In this document: positions 15,775-24,274 of the stretch, one piece after another
Position numbering within the stretch: position 1 is the first letter of the stretch
Layout: each line of letters begins with the position of its first letter
Notes under the pieces: generated by a model
Told to the model about the DNA's origin: nothing
The model's input: the letters and a program-made list of their open reading frames with translations, nothing else
Database searches by the model: none
Program-made: the position numbers and the translations under genes
NCBI GenBank assembly: GCA_964415795.1
Contig: CAYQBN010000002.1
Span: 124,001-188,000 of the forward strand
Length of the DNA: 64,000 bases
Direction of reading: 5' to 3'
DNA from: CALITV01 sp964415795
Lineage (GTDB): Bacteria > UBP6 > UBA1177 > JAKLFG01

Positions 15775-16689
15775 ATGACTGTTGACATCGCTGGCCGCAT
15801 CGCGGCGCTCAAAAACGGGAAACACGCGTTCATTCTCGCTCACACCTACACGCGGCCCGAGGTACAAGACGCCGCCGATGTCGTCGGCGATTCGTTCGAA
15901 CTCGCGCGTCGTGCCGCCGAGACGAAAGCCACCGTCATCGTGCTCGCCGGCGTTCGCTTCATGGGAGAAACGGCGGCGATCCTCGCTCCCGACAAAACGG
16001 TGCTCCTCCCGGTGGCCGATGCCGGTTGTCCACTCGCCGCAATGGTCACACCGGAGGATATCCGTCGGCTGAGAAAAGAACACCCTGCCGCTGCCGTGGT
16101 CTGCTATGTCAACTCGCCGGTCGAGGTAAAGGCGCTGTCAGATGTCTGCGTAACCAGTTCATCGGCGGTTCGCATCGTGCGAAACCTCACGGAAAAAGAG
16201 ATCGTATTCGTCCCCGACCAGAATCTCGGCTCATGGGTTGCCGAGCAGATACCCGATAAGCGGTTCATATTCCATCGTGGATTTTGTCCGGTCCACCAGC
16301 AGGTGACGCCGGAAGATGTGCGTGAAACGAAGAGACACCATCCCGGCGCGGTGGTGCTCATGCACCCCGAATGTTCTCCCGAGACCCGTCGCGAGGCCGA
16401 TTTCATCCTCTCGACCGGCGGCATGGTATCACTCGTAAAAGAAAAAAAGCACCGGCGCTATATCGTGGTCACCGAACAGGGCATCGTCCACACGCTCCGG
16501 AAACACGATCCCGACGCCGAATTCTTCGAACTCACCAGTCCAACGCCCTACTGCCAGAACATGAAGAAGATAACGCTCGAGACCGTTCTTCGGTCGCTCG
16601 AAGATGAAGAATCGATCGTTGCCGTTCCTGAGGAAATCGCCAGCAACGCGCGTCACGCTCTCGAACGAATGCTTGAACTTAACAGGTAA
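15775..16689 (+). CDS. nadA: Quinolinate synthase
   Basis: A 304-residue enzyme condensing iminoaspartate and dihydroxyacetone phosphate to quinolinate in NAD synthesis. Three conserved cysteines spaced as in the compact NadA enzymes (Cys85 in DAGCPLA, Cys171 in GFCPVHQ, Cys260 in TPYCQNMKK) would bind its [4Fe-4S] cluster. The N-terminal AHTYTRPEVQDAADVVGDS region also fits. Preceded by nfu and followed three bases later by thiG. No nadB or nadC is seen in this window. Confidence 0.95.
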   Translation: MTVDIAGRIAALKNGKHAFILAHTYTRPEVQDAADVVGDSFELARRAAETKATVIVLAGVRFMGETAAILAPDKTVLLPVADAGCPLAAMVTPEDIRRLRKEHPAAAVVCYVNSPVEVKALSDVCVTSSSAVRIVRNLTEKEIVFVPDQNLGSWVAEQIPDKRFIFHRGFCPVHQQVTPEDVRETKRHHPGAVVLMHPECSPETRREADFILSTGGMVSLVKEKKHRRYIVVTEQGIVHTLRKHDPDAEFFELTSPTPYCQNMKKITLETVLRSLEDEESIVAVPEEIASNARHALERMLELNR

Positions 16690-16692
16690 GTC

Positions 16693-17469
16693 ATGAACGA
16701 ACTTCGCATCGGCCCGTTCACTTTTGTCTCGCGGCTTTTTCTCGGAACTGGCAAGTACCGATCCCACGAAGTAATGATCGCAGCGGTAAAAGCATCTGGT
16801 ACGCAGGTGGTGACCGCATCGCTCCGCCGGATGGACCTGCGAGGAACGACCGAATCACTGTTGAAACCGCTCCTCGCTTGCCCTGGCATCACGATACTCC
16901 CCAACACCGCCGGCGCACGCACTGCAGAGGAAGCAATCTACTACGCCGAGATGGCCGCCGAGGCGGGACTGCCGCGGTGGGTGAAACTCGAACTCACACC
17001 TGAACCGCGCTACCTCCTCCCCGACCCCATCGAAACGCTCAAGGCGACCGAAGCGCTCGTGAAGAAGGGCTTTACCGTCCTTCCCTACATCAACGCCGAC
17101 CCGATGCTCGCGCTCCGACTACAGGATGTCGGCGCCGCAACGGTGATGCCGCTTGCCGCGCCGATAGGGACCAACAAGGGACTCCTCATGCGCGAGATGA
17201 TACACATCATCGTCGAACAGGCACGGGTACCGGTCGTCGTTGACGCCGGTCTCGGCGCCCCATCGGACGCCGCCGCCGCGATAGAACTCGGTGCCGATGC
17301 GGTGCTCGTGAATACCGCGATAGCGACCGCCAAAGCCCCTGCCGCAATGGGACACGCGTTCAAAATGGCGGTCGAAGCGGCGCTTCTCGCCCGCGAGGCA
17401 GGTATCCCCAAGAAACACGAGACCGCTCAAGCCTCAAGCCCCGAACTCGATTTTTTGAAAAAACAGTGA
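16693..17469 (+). CDS. thiG: Thiazole synthase
   Basis: A 258-residue (beta/alpha)8 enzyme that builds the thiazole phosphate of thiamine from deoxyxylulose phosphate, dehydroglycine and the ThiS thiocarboxylate. Recognised by FLGTGKY, WVKLEL with the Schiff-base lysine Lys98, INADPMLALRLQDVGAATVMPL and PIGTNKGL, with VVDAGLGAPSDAAAA toward the C-terminus. No thiS, thiF or thiH lies nearby. The TGA abuts the stop of the convergent deformylase gene, forming TGATCA. Confidence 0.95.
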   Translation: MNELRIGPFTFVSRLFLGTGKYRSHEVMIAAVKASGTQVVTASLRRMDLRGTTESLLKPLLACPGITILPNTAGARTAEEAIYYAEMAAEAGLPRWVKLELTPEPRYLLPDPIETLKATEALVKKGFTVLPYINADPMLALRLQDVGAATVMPLAAPIGTNKGLLMREMIHIIVEQARVPVVVDAGLGAPSDAAAAIELGADAVLVNTAIATAKAPAAMGHAFKMAVEAALLAREAGIPKKHETAQASSPELDFLKKQ

Positions 17470-18180
17470 TCAGTCCGCCGAATTCTGATCGGCCGGTTTT
17501 TCGTGGGTTACTTCTTTTTCCTTGCGGCGCATCTCGTAGTACTGCTCTTTGGGAATCAGATCTCCGGGCAGCTTCTTGTCGATGAAGAGAACCCCGTCGA
17601 GGTGGTCAAGTTCGTGCTGGAATATCACGGCAGTGAAGCCCTCGATGCGTTCGGAGACCGTTTTCCTCTCCTTGGTGTCGCGGGTCACCGTCACCCATGT
17701 CGAGCGTTCGACCTGTCCGAAGCCAGCCGGCACCGAAAGACACCCTTCCCAACCGACCGCCTTTGAGGGCCCGAACTCGGTGATGCGCGGGTTGATGTAG
17801 AACTCGAACGGCTTATCGGGCTTGTCCATCCGCTGGACCCACACCACGCGACGGCTGATGCCGACCTGCGGTGCGGCGATGCCGACACCGGGCGCTTTTT
17901 TTACCGTCTCGAGCATCCGCGACGCAAGGTGATCGAGGAGCGGGTCAGCCGGGTCTACGGGAATCGCTTTCTCACGGAGGAAACTATCGCCCGCCGGGGT
18001 GTCGTTCTCCACGATCGTCATGACCTCGTTCGGCGCACCGCTCGTGATAAGGTATCGTTCGTAGCGATCGAACTGACCGGCCGCCTCTTTCTTTTCTTCC
18101 GTGACGACCGTCGGCGAAGAGACAGTGGCACAGGAAAGAACAAAGAAACATGCCGCGACGATTGGTGCTGTGATCCTCAT
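17470..18180 (-). CDS. def: Peptide deformylase domain protein predicted to be a lipoprotein
   Basis: A 236-residue protein whose residues about 70-220 form a complete peptide deformylase: GVGIAAPQVG (98-107), EGCLSV (145-150, metal ligand Cys147) and HELDH (189-193). Deformylases remove the N-formyl group from nascent proteins in the cytoplasm. This copy starts with a signal peptide and lipobox VLSC (Cys17) plus a 50-residue linker, so it should be exported and membrane-anchored. The ATG has GGAGGAGG upstream and no later start gives a cytoplasmic form with a comparable binding site. It may act on formylated peptides outside the cytoplasm, or on another substrate. It is 18 bases after the GGDEF-like gene. 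Confidence 0.85.
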   Translation of the reverse strand: MRITAPIVAACFFVLSCATVSSPTVVTEEKKEAAGQFDRYERYLITSGAPNEVMTIVENDTPAGDSFLREKAIPVDPADPLLDHLASRMLETVKKAPGVGIAAPQVGISRRVVWVQRMDKPDKPFEFYINPRITEFGPSKAVGWEGCLSVPAGFGQVERSTWVTVTRDTKERKTVSERIEGFTAVIFQHELDHLDGVLFIDKKLPGDLIPKEQYYEMRRKEKEVTHEKPADQNSAD

Positions 18181-18198
18181 ATCCTCCTCCGGGAGCGA

Positions 18199-19215
18199 TC
18201 AGAGCGTTTCGATCTTCTTCTCATCGTTCTTGAGCGCCTTGAGGAGCGCGCTCTCGGCGCGACCGATGAACATCTCTCCCGATTCTCCGGGAACGAACTG
18301 AGTGACGCCGACGGCAAGCGAGAGCGGCTCGGGACCGAAGTGGAAGGCAATCACCTCGTCGCGTATCTTCGTGGCAAGGCGCACAGCCCGAGGTAAATCG
18401 GTCTCGGGAAGCAGTATGCCGAAATGGTCCGCATCGAAGCGGGCTATGACATCGGTACGGCGCAAAGTACGCCCAATGAGTTCGACGAGTATCGTCAACA
18501 CCTTTTCATGTTTTTCGCGTCCATGCTCCAAGAGCCGGTCGCGGTCTTCGATGGTGAACATGAGAAACGCGCTTGGCCGCTCGTAGCGATCGGCGAGCAT
18601 GAGATGCTGCTGAAGGATGTACTCGAATGCCGGCTTGGTAAGCGCACCGCTCGGGTCGTGCGTGGCAAGGGTAAGCAACCGGTGACGGAGGTAGAGCCTC
18701 CCCAAAACAAGGCCGAAGATAAGCAAAATGATGAGCGAGATGAGATTGGGCAGGAAAAAGTAGAAAAGTTTCACGCGGCGCTCCGCATCGTCGCGCACGA
18801 GAGCGATCGCCTTGACGGTGGCTTCCCAGAGCCGTTCGCTCCAGACCAGTATCTGATCACGCAGTTCCGGAGATCCGCTCCTTCGGTAGAGGACGAGGAG
18901 GTCCTTCAGGTTCGTCCAGTCCTTACGCACATCCGAGAGGAGTGCTTCGACATCGGCATCACCTGCCTTCTGCGCATGCTCGACGAGGAGAGCAAGCGAC
19001 TTGTCTATCTCACCCATGAGAAGATCGGAATCCTTGCCGCCCAACTCGACCTTGACCGACCGTTGGATGCCGCCGAGCACCGCATCGAGCAGGCCGATGA
19101 CCGACGCATCGTCTCTGAGCAGGCTGATGCGAGAGAAGAGCAGAAGGTTTCCTGCAATGAGAAGAACCATAAGGCCAAAACCGGCGATGTAAATCGCCTT
19201 ATGGCGTGCTTTCAT
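18199..19215 (-). CDS. Membrane protein with a degenerate GGDEF domain
   Basis: A 338-residue protein with an N-terminal transmembrane helix, a helical sensor-like periplasmic region (about 35-155), a second membrane segment (LPNLISLIILLIFGLVLG) and a C-terminal GGDEF-fold domain. The signature reads ARFDADHFGILLPET instead of the usual RxGGDEFxxxLPxT. The active-site GGDEF is therefore DADHF, so diguanylate cyclase activity is unlikely and a GTP- or protein-binding role is more plausible. Start ATG 19215 has GAGGGG upstream. It sits between the GH18-like and deformylase genes, probably in one operon. Confidence 0.75.
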   Translation of the reverse strand: MKARHKAIYIAGFGLMVLLIAGNLLLFSRISLLRDDASVIGLLDAVLGGIQRSVKVELGGKDSDLLMGEIDKSLALLVEHAQKAGDADVEALLSDVRKDWTNLKDLLVLYRRSGSPELRDQILVWSERLWEATVKAIALVRDDAERRVKLFYFFLPNLISLIILLIFGLVLGRLYLRHRLLTLATHDPSGALTKPAFEYILQQHLMLADRYERPSAFLMFTIEDRDRLLEHGREKHEKVLTILVELIGRTLRRTDVIARFDADHFGILLPETDLPRAVRLATKIRDEVIAFHFGPEPLSLAVGVTQFVPGESGEMFIGRAESALLKALKNDEKKIETL

Positions 19216-19254
19216 GAGCGTCCCCTCAAACGAAAAATCACAAAAACAGCATAA

Positions 19255-19288
19255 GTGCTTTTTTTCTCGTGTCAAATCACGAGAGCAC
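19255..19288. repeat. Nested inverted repeat at the end of the GH18-like gene
   Basis: An inner 6-bp stem (CTCGTG at 19266-19271, CACGAG at 19278-19283) is enclosed by an outer GTGCT/AGCAC pair (19255-19259, 19284-19288). The stop codon lies in the inner loop. In the minus direction the inner stem is followed by A residues, not T, so it is not a standard terminator for that gene. Confidence 0.5.
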
Positions 19289-21077
19289 AGCCACAGCCAT
19301 TCGAAGAAGAGGAAGCAGAGACACCCTCGTCAGGTGAGAATCCATCGGGCGTCTCGTTCTCGTCAACAAAAAGCGGAGAATCGTGGATTTCATCCTCTCC
19401 CTCCGGCTGGACCATGTGATCGGGCAAGGTTTCGTCGGAGACCTCATCGCTCCCGGCATCTCCATCGCCGATCGCCTCCTTATCAGAGTCCGTCCCCTCC
19501 TCGTCAACTCCTTCATCGGGCATCTCTTCGCCGTCCCATGCGACCTCGAGACGGTAGGCGCCGCCTTTCCGGACGCCAGCCGCATCCACATACGAGTCCA
19601 CGACGAGATAGTAGGTCCCCGGCTCGAGCGTTTCTTCCAACGAAACATGGGCACGGTTGATACAATCATCCGGATCTGGACTCCGCAGAAGATGCACATC
19701 GAGATCCTCGCGGGCGGCCGGATCGCTTCCCTCCCCCTTCGTGAGCGAGGCTGTCAAGGTGCCGCCGCTCTTTACCGTAAAGCGATAGACGATCTCGGGC
19801 CCCTCTTCGTTGATCACAGCGCTGTTCTCATAGTGGTCGCACGTATAGGCATCGAAGGCATCGGACCGATAGAAGTAGGTGTTCCCATCGTGGACAAAAG
19901 GAAACTGGTCGATCACGACAGGATCCTCGGGAGAACCGGGACCCGCCGCCGTCAGCCCGACGGCGATCTCCCGCCAGAACTCATCGCCGGCACCGTCGTA
20001 GGTAAGTGCCCACATCCCAGTCCCACCAGCTGGTTGCTCGGCGACGAACGCCATCTTCTTCGCAAAGGTTTCCGGCGTGTCGAACCAGAGTTGATGCCAG
20101 CCACCATCCTGATAGGCACGGTACACCGTTTCCGATGCGGGATCGTAGGTGGCATCGCTCATGGCGATATTCTGGAAAGTGACCGAGGTCGCATTCGCTG
20201 TTTGGGTGCCGGGCACCGCCGCCGAGGTCGTCGGCCAGTCATAGCCGTAGTACGGATAGCCCACGATAAGATGCTCAAGCCCGCTGTTGCCGAGCTTTGC
20301 GGCGTAGTCGTTGAACGAACGCGTCACACAGATGCCCCCTTCGGGCCAGGGATCGTGGGAAACGAGCGGACTCACCGGCCCGGGATCGCCTCCTTTCCAG
20401 TGGTAGTCGTAGGCCATGATGAAGAAGAGGTCCATGCCGGTCATCTCGCCGATCGCAAAGGTATCCTGCCAGTCAACGGCCCATAACGCCGCCGAGACCT
20501 CGAGGCTCGGCGATCGATCGTGAAAATAAGCGGCAAGATCGCGGAAAAAGGCAGCGATCGCGGCGCTGTCGGAACCACTCGATATCTCGAAGTCTATATT
20601 GAGGCCGTCGGCTCCCGCGCTCGTCACCTTATCGTAGGTCGCCGCAAAGAAGGTTCCCTTTTGCCCTTCGCTTCCCACAAGAGCAAGCACGGTCGCCTTG
20701 TCGAACCCAGTCACGACGAGATGCACCTTGACCCCGTAGGCGTGCGCTTCGGCGATCGGTGCGGCGCTCGGCCAGTCGTGACAGTTCCCCAGAACACCAT
20801 TCGTCCCGAGCTCGCAGGAGAAGTAGGCGATGTCGGTGAGGAGCGGATAGCGCAGATGGGTCGTATCGTTTGCCCAGTAAGGTAGATAGCCGAAGACCCG
20901 CTTCTCGACGATCGGTTCTCCCTTTTCGGCGAAGCGGAACGTCGGCACCGGCGCATAGGCGCGAAGCGGCATGGCCTCTCGATACCGCATCAGTTCGCGG
21001 GCATGGATCCCGGGTATTTCCTGCGCCGCAGTGCCAAAAGCCACAAAAAAGACGATCACGAACACGAGCCTCACCAT
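19272..21077 (-). CDS. Exported GH18-like glycoside hydrolase with PPC-like domain and GCGC tail
   Basis: A 601-residue exported protein. Signal peptide (about 1-18) then a GH18-type barrel (about 55-390) with the catalytic motif DGLNIDFE (157-164, Glu164 as general acid). The first aspartate of DxxDxDxE is Asp157 and the second position is Asn, a small deviation. GH18 enzymes include chitinases and related glycosidases; substrate is uncertain. The second half has a pre-peptidase-like beta domain (about 430-510), an Asp/Glu linker and the terminal NGCGCALVI. The start overlaps the GT2 stop by seven bases, so the two are coupled. Confidence 0.8.
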   Translation of the reverse strand: MVRLVFVIVFFVAFGTAAQEIPGIHARELMRYREAMPLRAYAPVPTFRFAEKGEPIVEKRVFGYLPYWANDTTHLRYPLLTDIAYFSCELGTNGVLGNCHDWPSAAPIAEAHAYGVKVHLVVTGFDKATVLALVGSEGQKGTFFAATYDKVTSAGADGLNIDFEISSGSDSAAIAAFFRDLAAYFHDRSPSLEVSAALWAVDWQDTFAIGEMTGMDLFFIMAYDYHWKGGDPGPVSPLVSHDPWPEGGICVTRSFNDYAAKLGNSGLEHLIVGYPYYGYDWPTTSAAVPGTQTANATSVTFQNIAMSDATYDPASETVYRAYQDGGWHQLWFDTPETFAKKMAFVAEQPAGGTGMWALTYDGAGDEFWREIAVGLTAAGPGSPEDPVVIDQFPFVHDGNTYFYRSDAFDAYTCDHYENSAVINEEGPEIVYRFTVKSGGTLTASLTKGEGSDPAAREDLDVHLLRSPDPDDCINRAHVSLEETLEPGTYYLVVDSYVDAAGVRKGGAYRLEVAWDGEEMPDEGVDEEGTDSDKEAIGDGDAGSDEVSDETLPDHMVQPEGEDEIHDSPLFVDENETPDGFSPDEGVSASSSSNGCGCALVI

Positions 21078-21904
21078 AAACCTCTCCTCTTTTGGAAACC
21101 TTCCTTCGCTTTGCGCAGAGTATAACGAATCCCACCGGTCGTCAACGAGTCGAGCAGTTGGTACCAGCGATAACGAAAACGGTAGAATCTGCCGAGCATG
21201 GTGTGCGCCGGCGCGAACCGGTATTTCCGATCGAGATATTCCTCTTCGACACGATGCCGTTCGTCCACGGTAGCAGCGGGCGTTTTTTGCGACTCATGAA
21301 TGCGGAACGCCCCGAGAAACCGGCCGGTACGATAAAAGCGCTCCGTCCCCTCGTTGAGAAGCAAAGCAAGAATAAGATCGTCATCCATAAGCCGGTGGAG
21401 GTTATCGTCGAACATACCGAACCGCTCGTGCGCCGCACGCCGCCAGAAGAGCGCCTGATTGTAGGCATCGAGGTTCTCATAGGAGAAATGGGGACGCCGC
21501 GCTTTGAGCGCATAGTGTTTTGCGATCTCTCTCCCTTTTTCATCTATAGTGATCCAGTTACCATACACCACGGTGATGTGGGGGTTCGCCTCAAAGATAC
21601 GCGCCGCCTCGGCGAAAGCGCCCGGGAGATAGAGATCATCGGCGTTCATCCAACCGAAGATGTCGCCCGTCGCCTGCGCGAACCCTTTGTTGAGGGCGTC
21701 CGATTGGCCGCCGTCGCGCTCCGAGATGAAACGCGCGACGAGCGGGCCGAAGCTCTTGACCACCTGCGCCGTGTCGTCGGTGGAGCCGCCGTCGCGGACG
21801 ATGACCTCGACCGCGGGGTACTCCTGCGCCGCAATGGAACGGAGCGTCTCGCCGATGAAGCGGCCCTGATTCAGCGAGGGGATCACAATGGAGAACCGGA
21901 GCAC
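21071..21904 (-). CDS. GT2-family glycosyltransferase
   Basis: A 277-residue cytoplasmic glycosyltransferase of the GT-A fold: FSIVIPSLNQGRFIGETLRS at the N-terminus, VIVRDGGSTDDT, and the metal-binding GWMNADD motif. The start is a GTG at 21904 with GAGGAA about seven bases upstream. It overlaps the GH18-like gene. Acceptor and sugar are unknown; a role in making surface glycan is likely. Confidence 0.85.
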   Translation of the reverse strand: MLRFSIVIPSLNQGRFIGETLRSIAAQEYPAVEVIVRDGGSTDDTAQVVKSFGPLVARFISERDGGQSDALNKGFAQATGDIFGWMNADDLYLPGAFAEAARIFEANPHITVVYGNWITIDEKGREIAKHYALKARRPHFSYENLDAYNQALFWRRAAHERFGMFDDNLHRLMDDDLILALLLNEGTERFYRTGRFLGAFRIHESQKTPAATVDERHRVEEEYLDRKYRFAPAHTMLGRFYRFRYRWYQLLDSLTTGGIRYTLRKAKEGFQKRRGLW

Positions 21905-21954
21905 TTCTTTTTCCTCAGAAGAGAATGCCGTAAGAATAATAGCGCAGGAGATTC

Positions 21955-21978
21955 AAAAAAGCACTAAAACAGTAGTGC
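21955..21978 (-). terminator. Terminator overlapping the end of the propeller gene
   Basis: A perfect 6-bp stem (GCACTA / TAGTGC) with a 6-nt loop and a following T6 on the minus strand. The stem and loop encode the last residues of the GCGCALLF tail, and the stop codon is in the 3' arm. Confidence 0.75.
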
Positions 21979-24195
21979 ACACCCGCAGCCGTCATCCTTG
22001 GGTTTCGGCGCGATGTCGGTATCCGTGAGAAGAGAATCGTGAGTCGTGAGAGGTGAGTCGAGGTCGGGGACATCGTCGGTCGGGTCGTCCGCCGTTTCGT
22101 CAGGTTGTATGGTGTCGGTGTCGGGAAGTGGGTCCTCCTCATCGTTCTCGATGCCTACCGGATCCTCTCCTGCGGTCGAATAGGCGGCTAGGTGGAAGGT
22201 CGTCTTATCTCCGGCGCGTGTGAAGTCACCGCCGACATAGAGCGTATCGTTTTTCCCTGCCGCCAGCATGGTGACCGGAGCGTCGGTTCCGCTCCCCAGC
22301 GAATGCCACGCCGTGCCGTCCCAGCGGGCGATGTGGCGTGCCGCTACGCCTCCCGCCTCGGTGAAGGCGCCCGCCGCGTAGAGTCGCCCGGCACTGTCGA
22401 TGACGATCCGGTGAACCTCGCCGTTCATGCCGCTTCCGAGAAGGTGCCACGCCGTGCCGTCCCAGCGGGCGATATGGGACGCCGGTTTACCGCCCGCTTC
22501 GGTGAAAAAACCGCCCGCATAGAGCGTGCCGGTCGGTCCGACCGCAAGGGTGTTGACCGGGCCGTCGGTCCCCTCGCCGAGCGGATGCCATGTCGTCCCA
22601 TCCCAGCGCGCCACATGAGCCGCGGCCACGCCTCCCGCTTCGGTGAACAGTCCGCCTGCGTAGATGCTTCCCGCACTCGTCGCCGCCACCGCCCGCACCG
22701 GGCCGTCGGTTCCTGCGCCGAGTCCGAGGAACTGTTCATCGTTCCACTGCGCGATGTTGTTGGCCGCCGCGCCGAACTGCCCGAACTGGCCTGCCACATA
22801 CAGCGCACCAGCGCTGTCGAGAGCATAGGCCGCCGCCACGCCGCCCATCGGCGTTCCGTGCCCGGGGTAGGTGTCGTCCCCGAGCAGGTCCCAATCGGTA
22901 CCATTCCAACGACCGATACGGGAGGAAACGAAATATCCTCGCGAAAAATCTCCCCAGCCGTTGACCAGCAGACGATCCTGCGCATCGAAAACGAAGGGAG
23001 CGAAGGCATTGAAATATATTCCCGGGAAACGGGCCACGATCCTCCCTTCGCTGACGATCAGAAAGGCATCGGTGTAAAGATTCCTCTCCAGATACAGAGT
23101 CCCCTCCGAATCGGTCGCAAGGCCGGCAAGCCCCTCCTTAAATCCTTTTTCCGCAAGCCGCCAGACTCCGCTGCCATCCCAGAAGGCGATCTCGCCGGGG
23201 AACTTCCCGCCCACATACCACGCGCCGTTCTTTGCTGGGACCAGATATTCTATCGTGCCGGGTCCCTGCGGGGTCTCCCGGTAACAGCCCCCGCCTGCCG
23301 CACAACGGAAGATCGCATCCCCCGAGAATCCGATCAGGCCGCCTTCGCCGTCGAGGAAACTTCCCTTCAGACTTCCGTGACCGTCGGTGAGAAAAGCCCG
23401 GCTCCATGCGACACCCGATTCCCACCGCAACAGTTCGCTGGCAGGGGATCCGTCCCTCAGTTGGATGTCGCGAGCGCCGTACAGCCGGCCGTCATCGTCC
23501 ACGAACAGGTAATAGAAACTGTTCTCCCAAGAATCCGTTCCTTCATATGCATACAGCAATTCCCAGTCCGTGCTCACGCGCCGCCAGACGCCGTTGACGC
23601 CATCAAAGCCACTATGATGAAAGTACACGGTTCCCGCTGCATCGACCACCAGTTCGATCACGTAGGGCTCGAACGGCCGCTCTCCGCCGAGATCCTCCCA
23701 TACGACGCCGTCCCAGCGGGCGATGCGATTGACCGGGGATCCCGCTATCTCCTGAAAGTTCCCGGCGACATACAGATGACCCGCCCCGTCGATCGCCATG
23801 GACTGCACATCGATGTTCGCAAGCAAGACCCACTCGACACCCGCCCAAAGGAAGATGCCGCTGTTCCCCGCGGTATCGGTCGCATAGGCGAAAACCCGGC
23901 CATCCGCGGTCGCCGCCATGTCGTAAACGATGTCGATCTGATCGCCGAGCGGTTCCCAGAAGCCAGTGGGGATATGCACTCGGGCGACACTACCCGAAGG
24001 TATCGGTCCGGAGAAGAAAAAATCGCCGGCAAGATAGAGGTGCTCCCCGGCACCGATCATCATCCTGACCGGTCCGGCGCTTCCGGCCGGTTCCGGATTC
24101 ATCGTACTCCACCGCTCATCGCCGGGCGCGGCGTAAGCGAATCCGGCATAAGAGAGGAACATAAAGCCGATCAGCACAAAAAGCATGTTTCGCAT
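21964..24195 (-). CDS. Exported beta-propeller-like repeat protein with GCGC tail
   Basis: A 743-residue exported protein. ATG 24195 leads to a signal peptide (about 1-25, ending AYA). Most of the chain is tandem ~40-residue units of the type L-Y-x-G-G-x-F-x-x-A-G-x-x-x-x-x-x-I-A-R-W-D-G-x-x-W, best preserved in the C-terminal half. Such units form beta-propellers of the kelch/delta-60 kind. After a Asp/Glu/Pro/Thr linker the protein ends DDGCGCALLF. No catalytic residues are evident, so a binding or structural surface role is inferred. Confidence 0.8.
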   Translation of the reverse strand: MRNMLFVLIGFMFLSYAGFAYAAPGDERWSTMNPEPAGSAGPVRMMIGAGEHLYLAGDFFFSGPIPSGSVARVHIPTGFWEPLGDQIDIVYDMAATADGRVFAYATDTAGNSGIFLWAGVEWVLLANIDVQSMAIDGAGHLYVAGNFQEIAGSPVNRIARWDGVVWEDLGGERPFEPYVIELVVDAAGTVYFHHSGFDGVNGVWRRVSTDWELLYAYEGTDSWENSFYYLFVDDDGRLYGARDIQLRDGSPASELLRWESGVAWSRAFLTDGHGSLKGSFLDGEGGLIGFSGDAIFRCAAGGGCYRETPQGPGTIEYLVPAKNGAWYVGGKFPGEIAFWDGSGVWRLAEKGFKEGLAGLATDSEGTLYLERNLYTDAFLIVSEGRIVARFPGIYFNAFAPFVFDAQDRLLVNGWGDFSRGYFVSSRIGRWNGTDWDLLGDDTYPGHGTPMGGVAAAYALDSAGALYVAGQFGQFGAAANNIAQWNDEQFLGLGAGTDGPVRAVAATSAGSIYAGGLFTEAGGVAAAHVARWDGTTWHPLGEGTDGPVNTLAVGPTGTLYAGGFFTEAGGKPASHIARWDGTAWHLLGSGMNGEVHRIVIDSAGRLYAAGAFTEAGGVAARHIARWDGTAWHSLGSGTDAPVTMLAAGKNDTLYVGGDFTRAGDKTTFHLAAYSTAGEDPVGIENDEEDPLPDTDTIQPDETADDPTDDVPDLDSPLTTHDSLLTDTDIAPKPKDDGCGCALLF

Positions 24196-24274
24196 GCCAC
24201 ACCCCCGGTTCAATGAAAGATATTCTGCTGAACCCAATCACAAATCTGGATGATTGTCAAATGGAAATGAGGCG

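Noticed and set aside
22192..24216. Plus-strand open frame of 674 codons
   Set aside because: Antisense to the propeller gene.
24196..24274. Promoter for the propeller gene based on TTGACA near 24260
   Set aside because: No acceptable -10 box at 16-18 bp; the best is TTGGGT.
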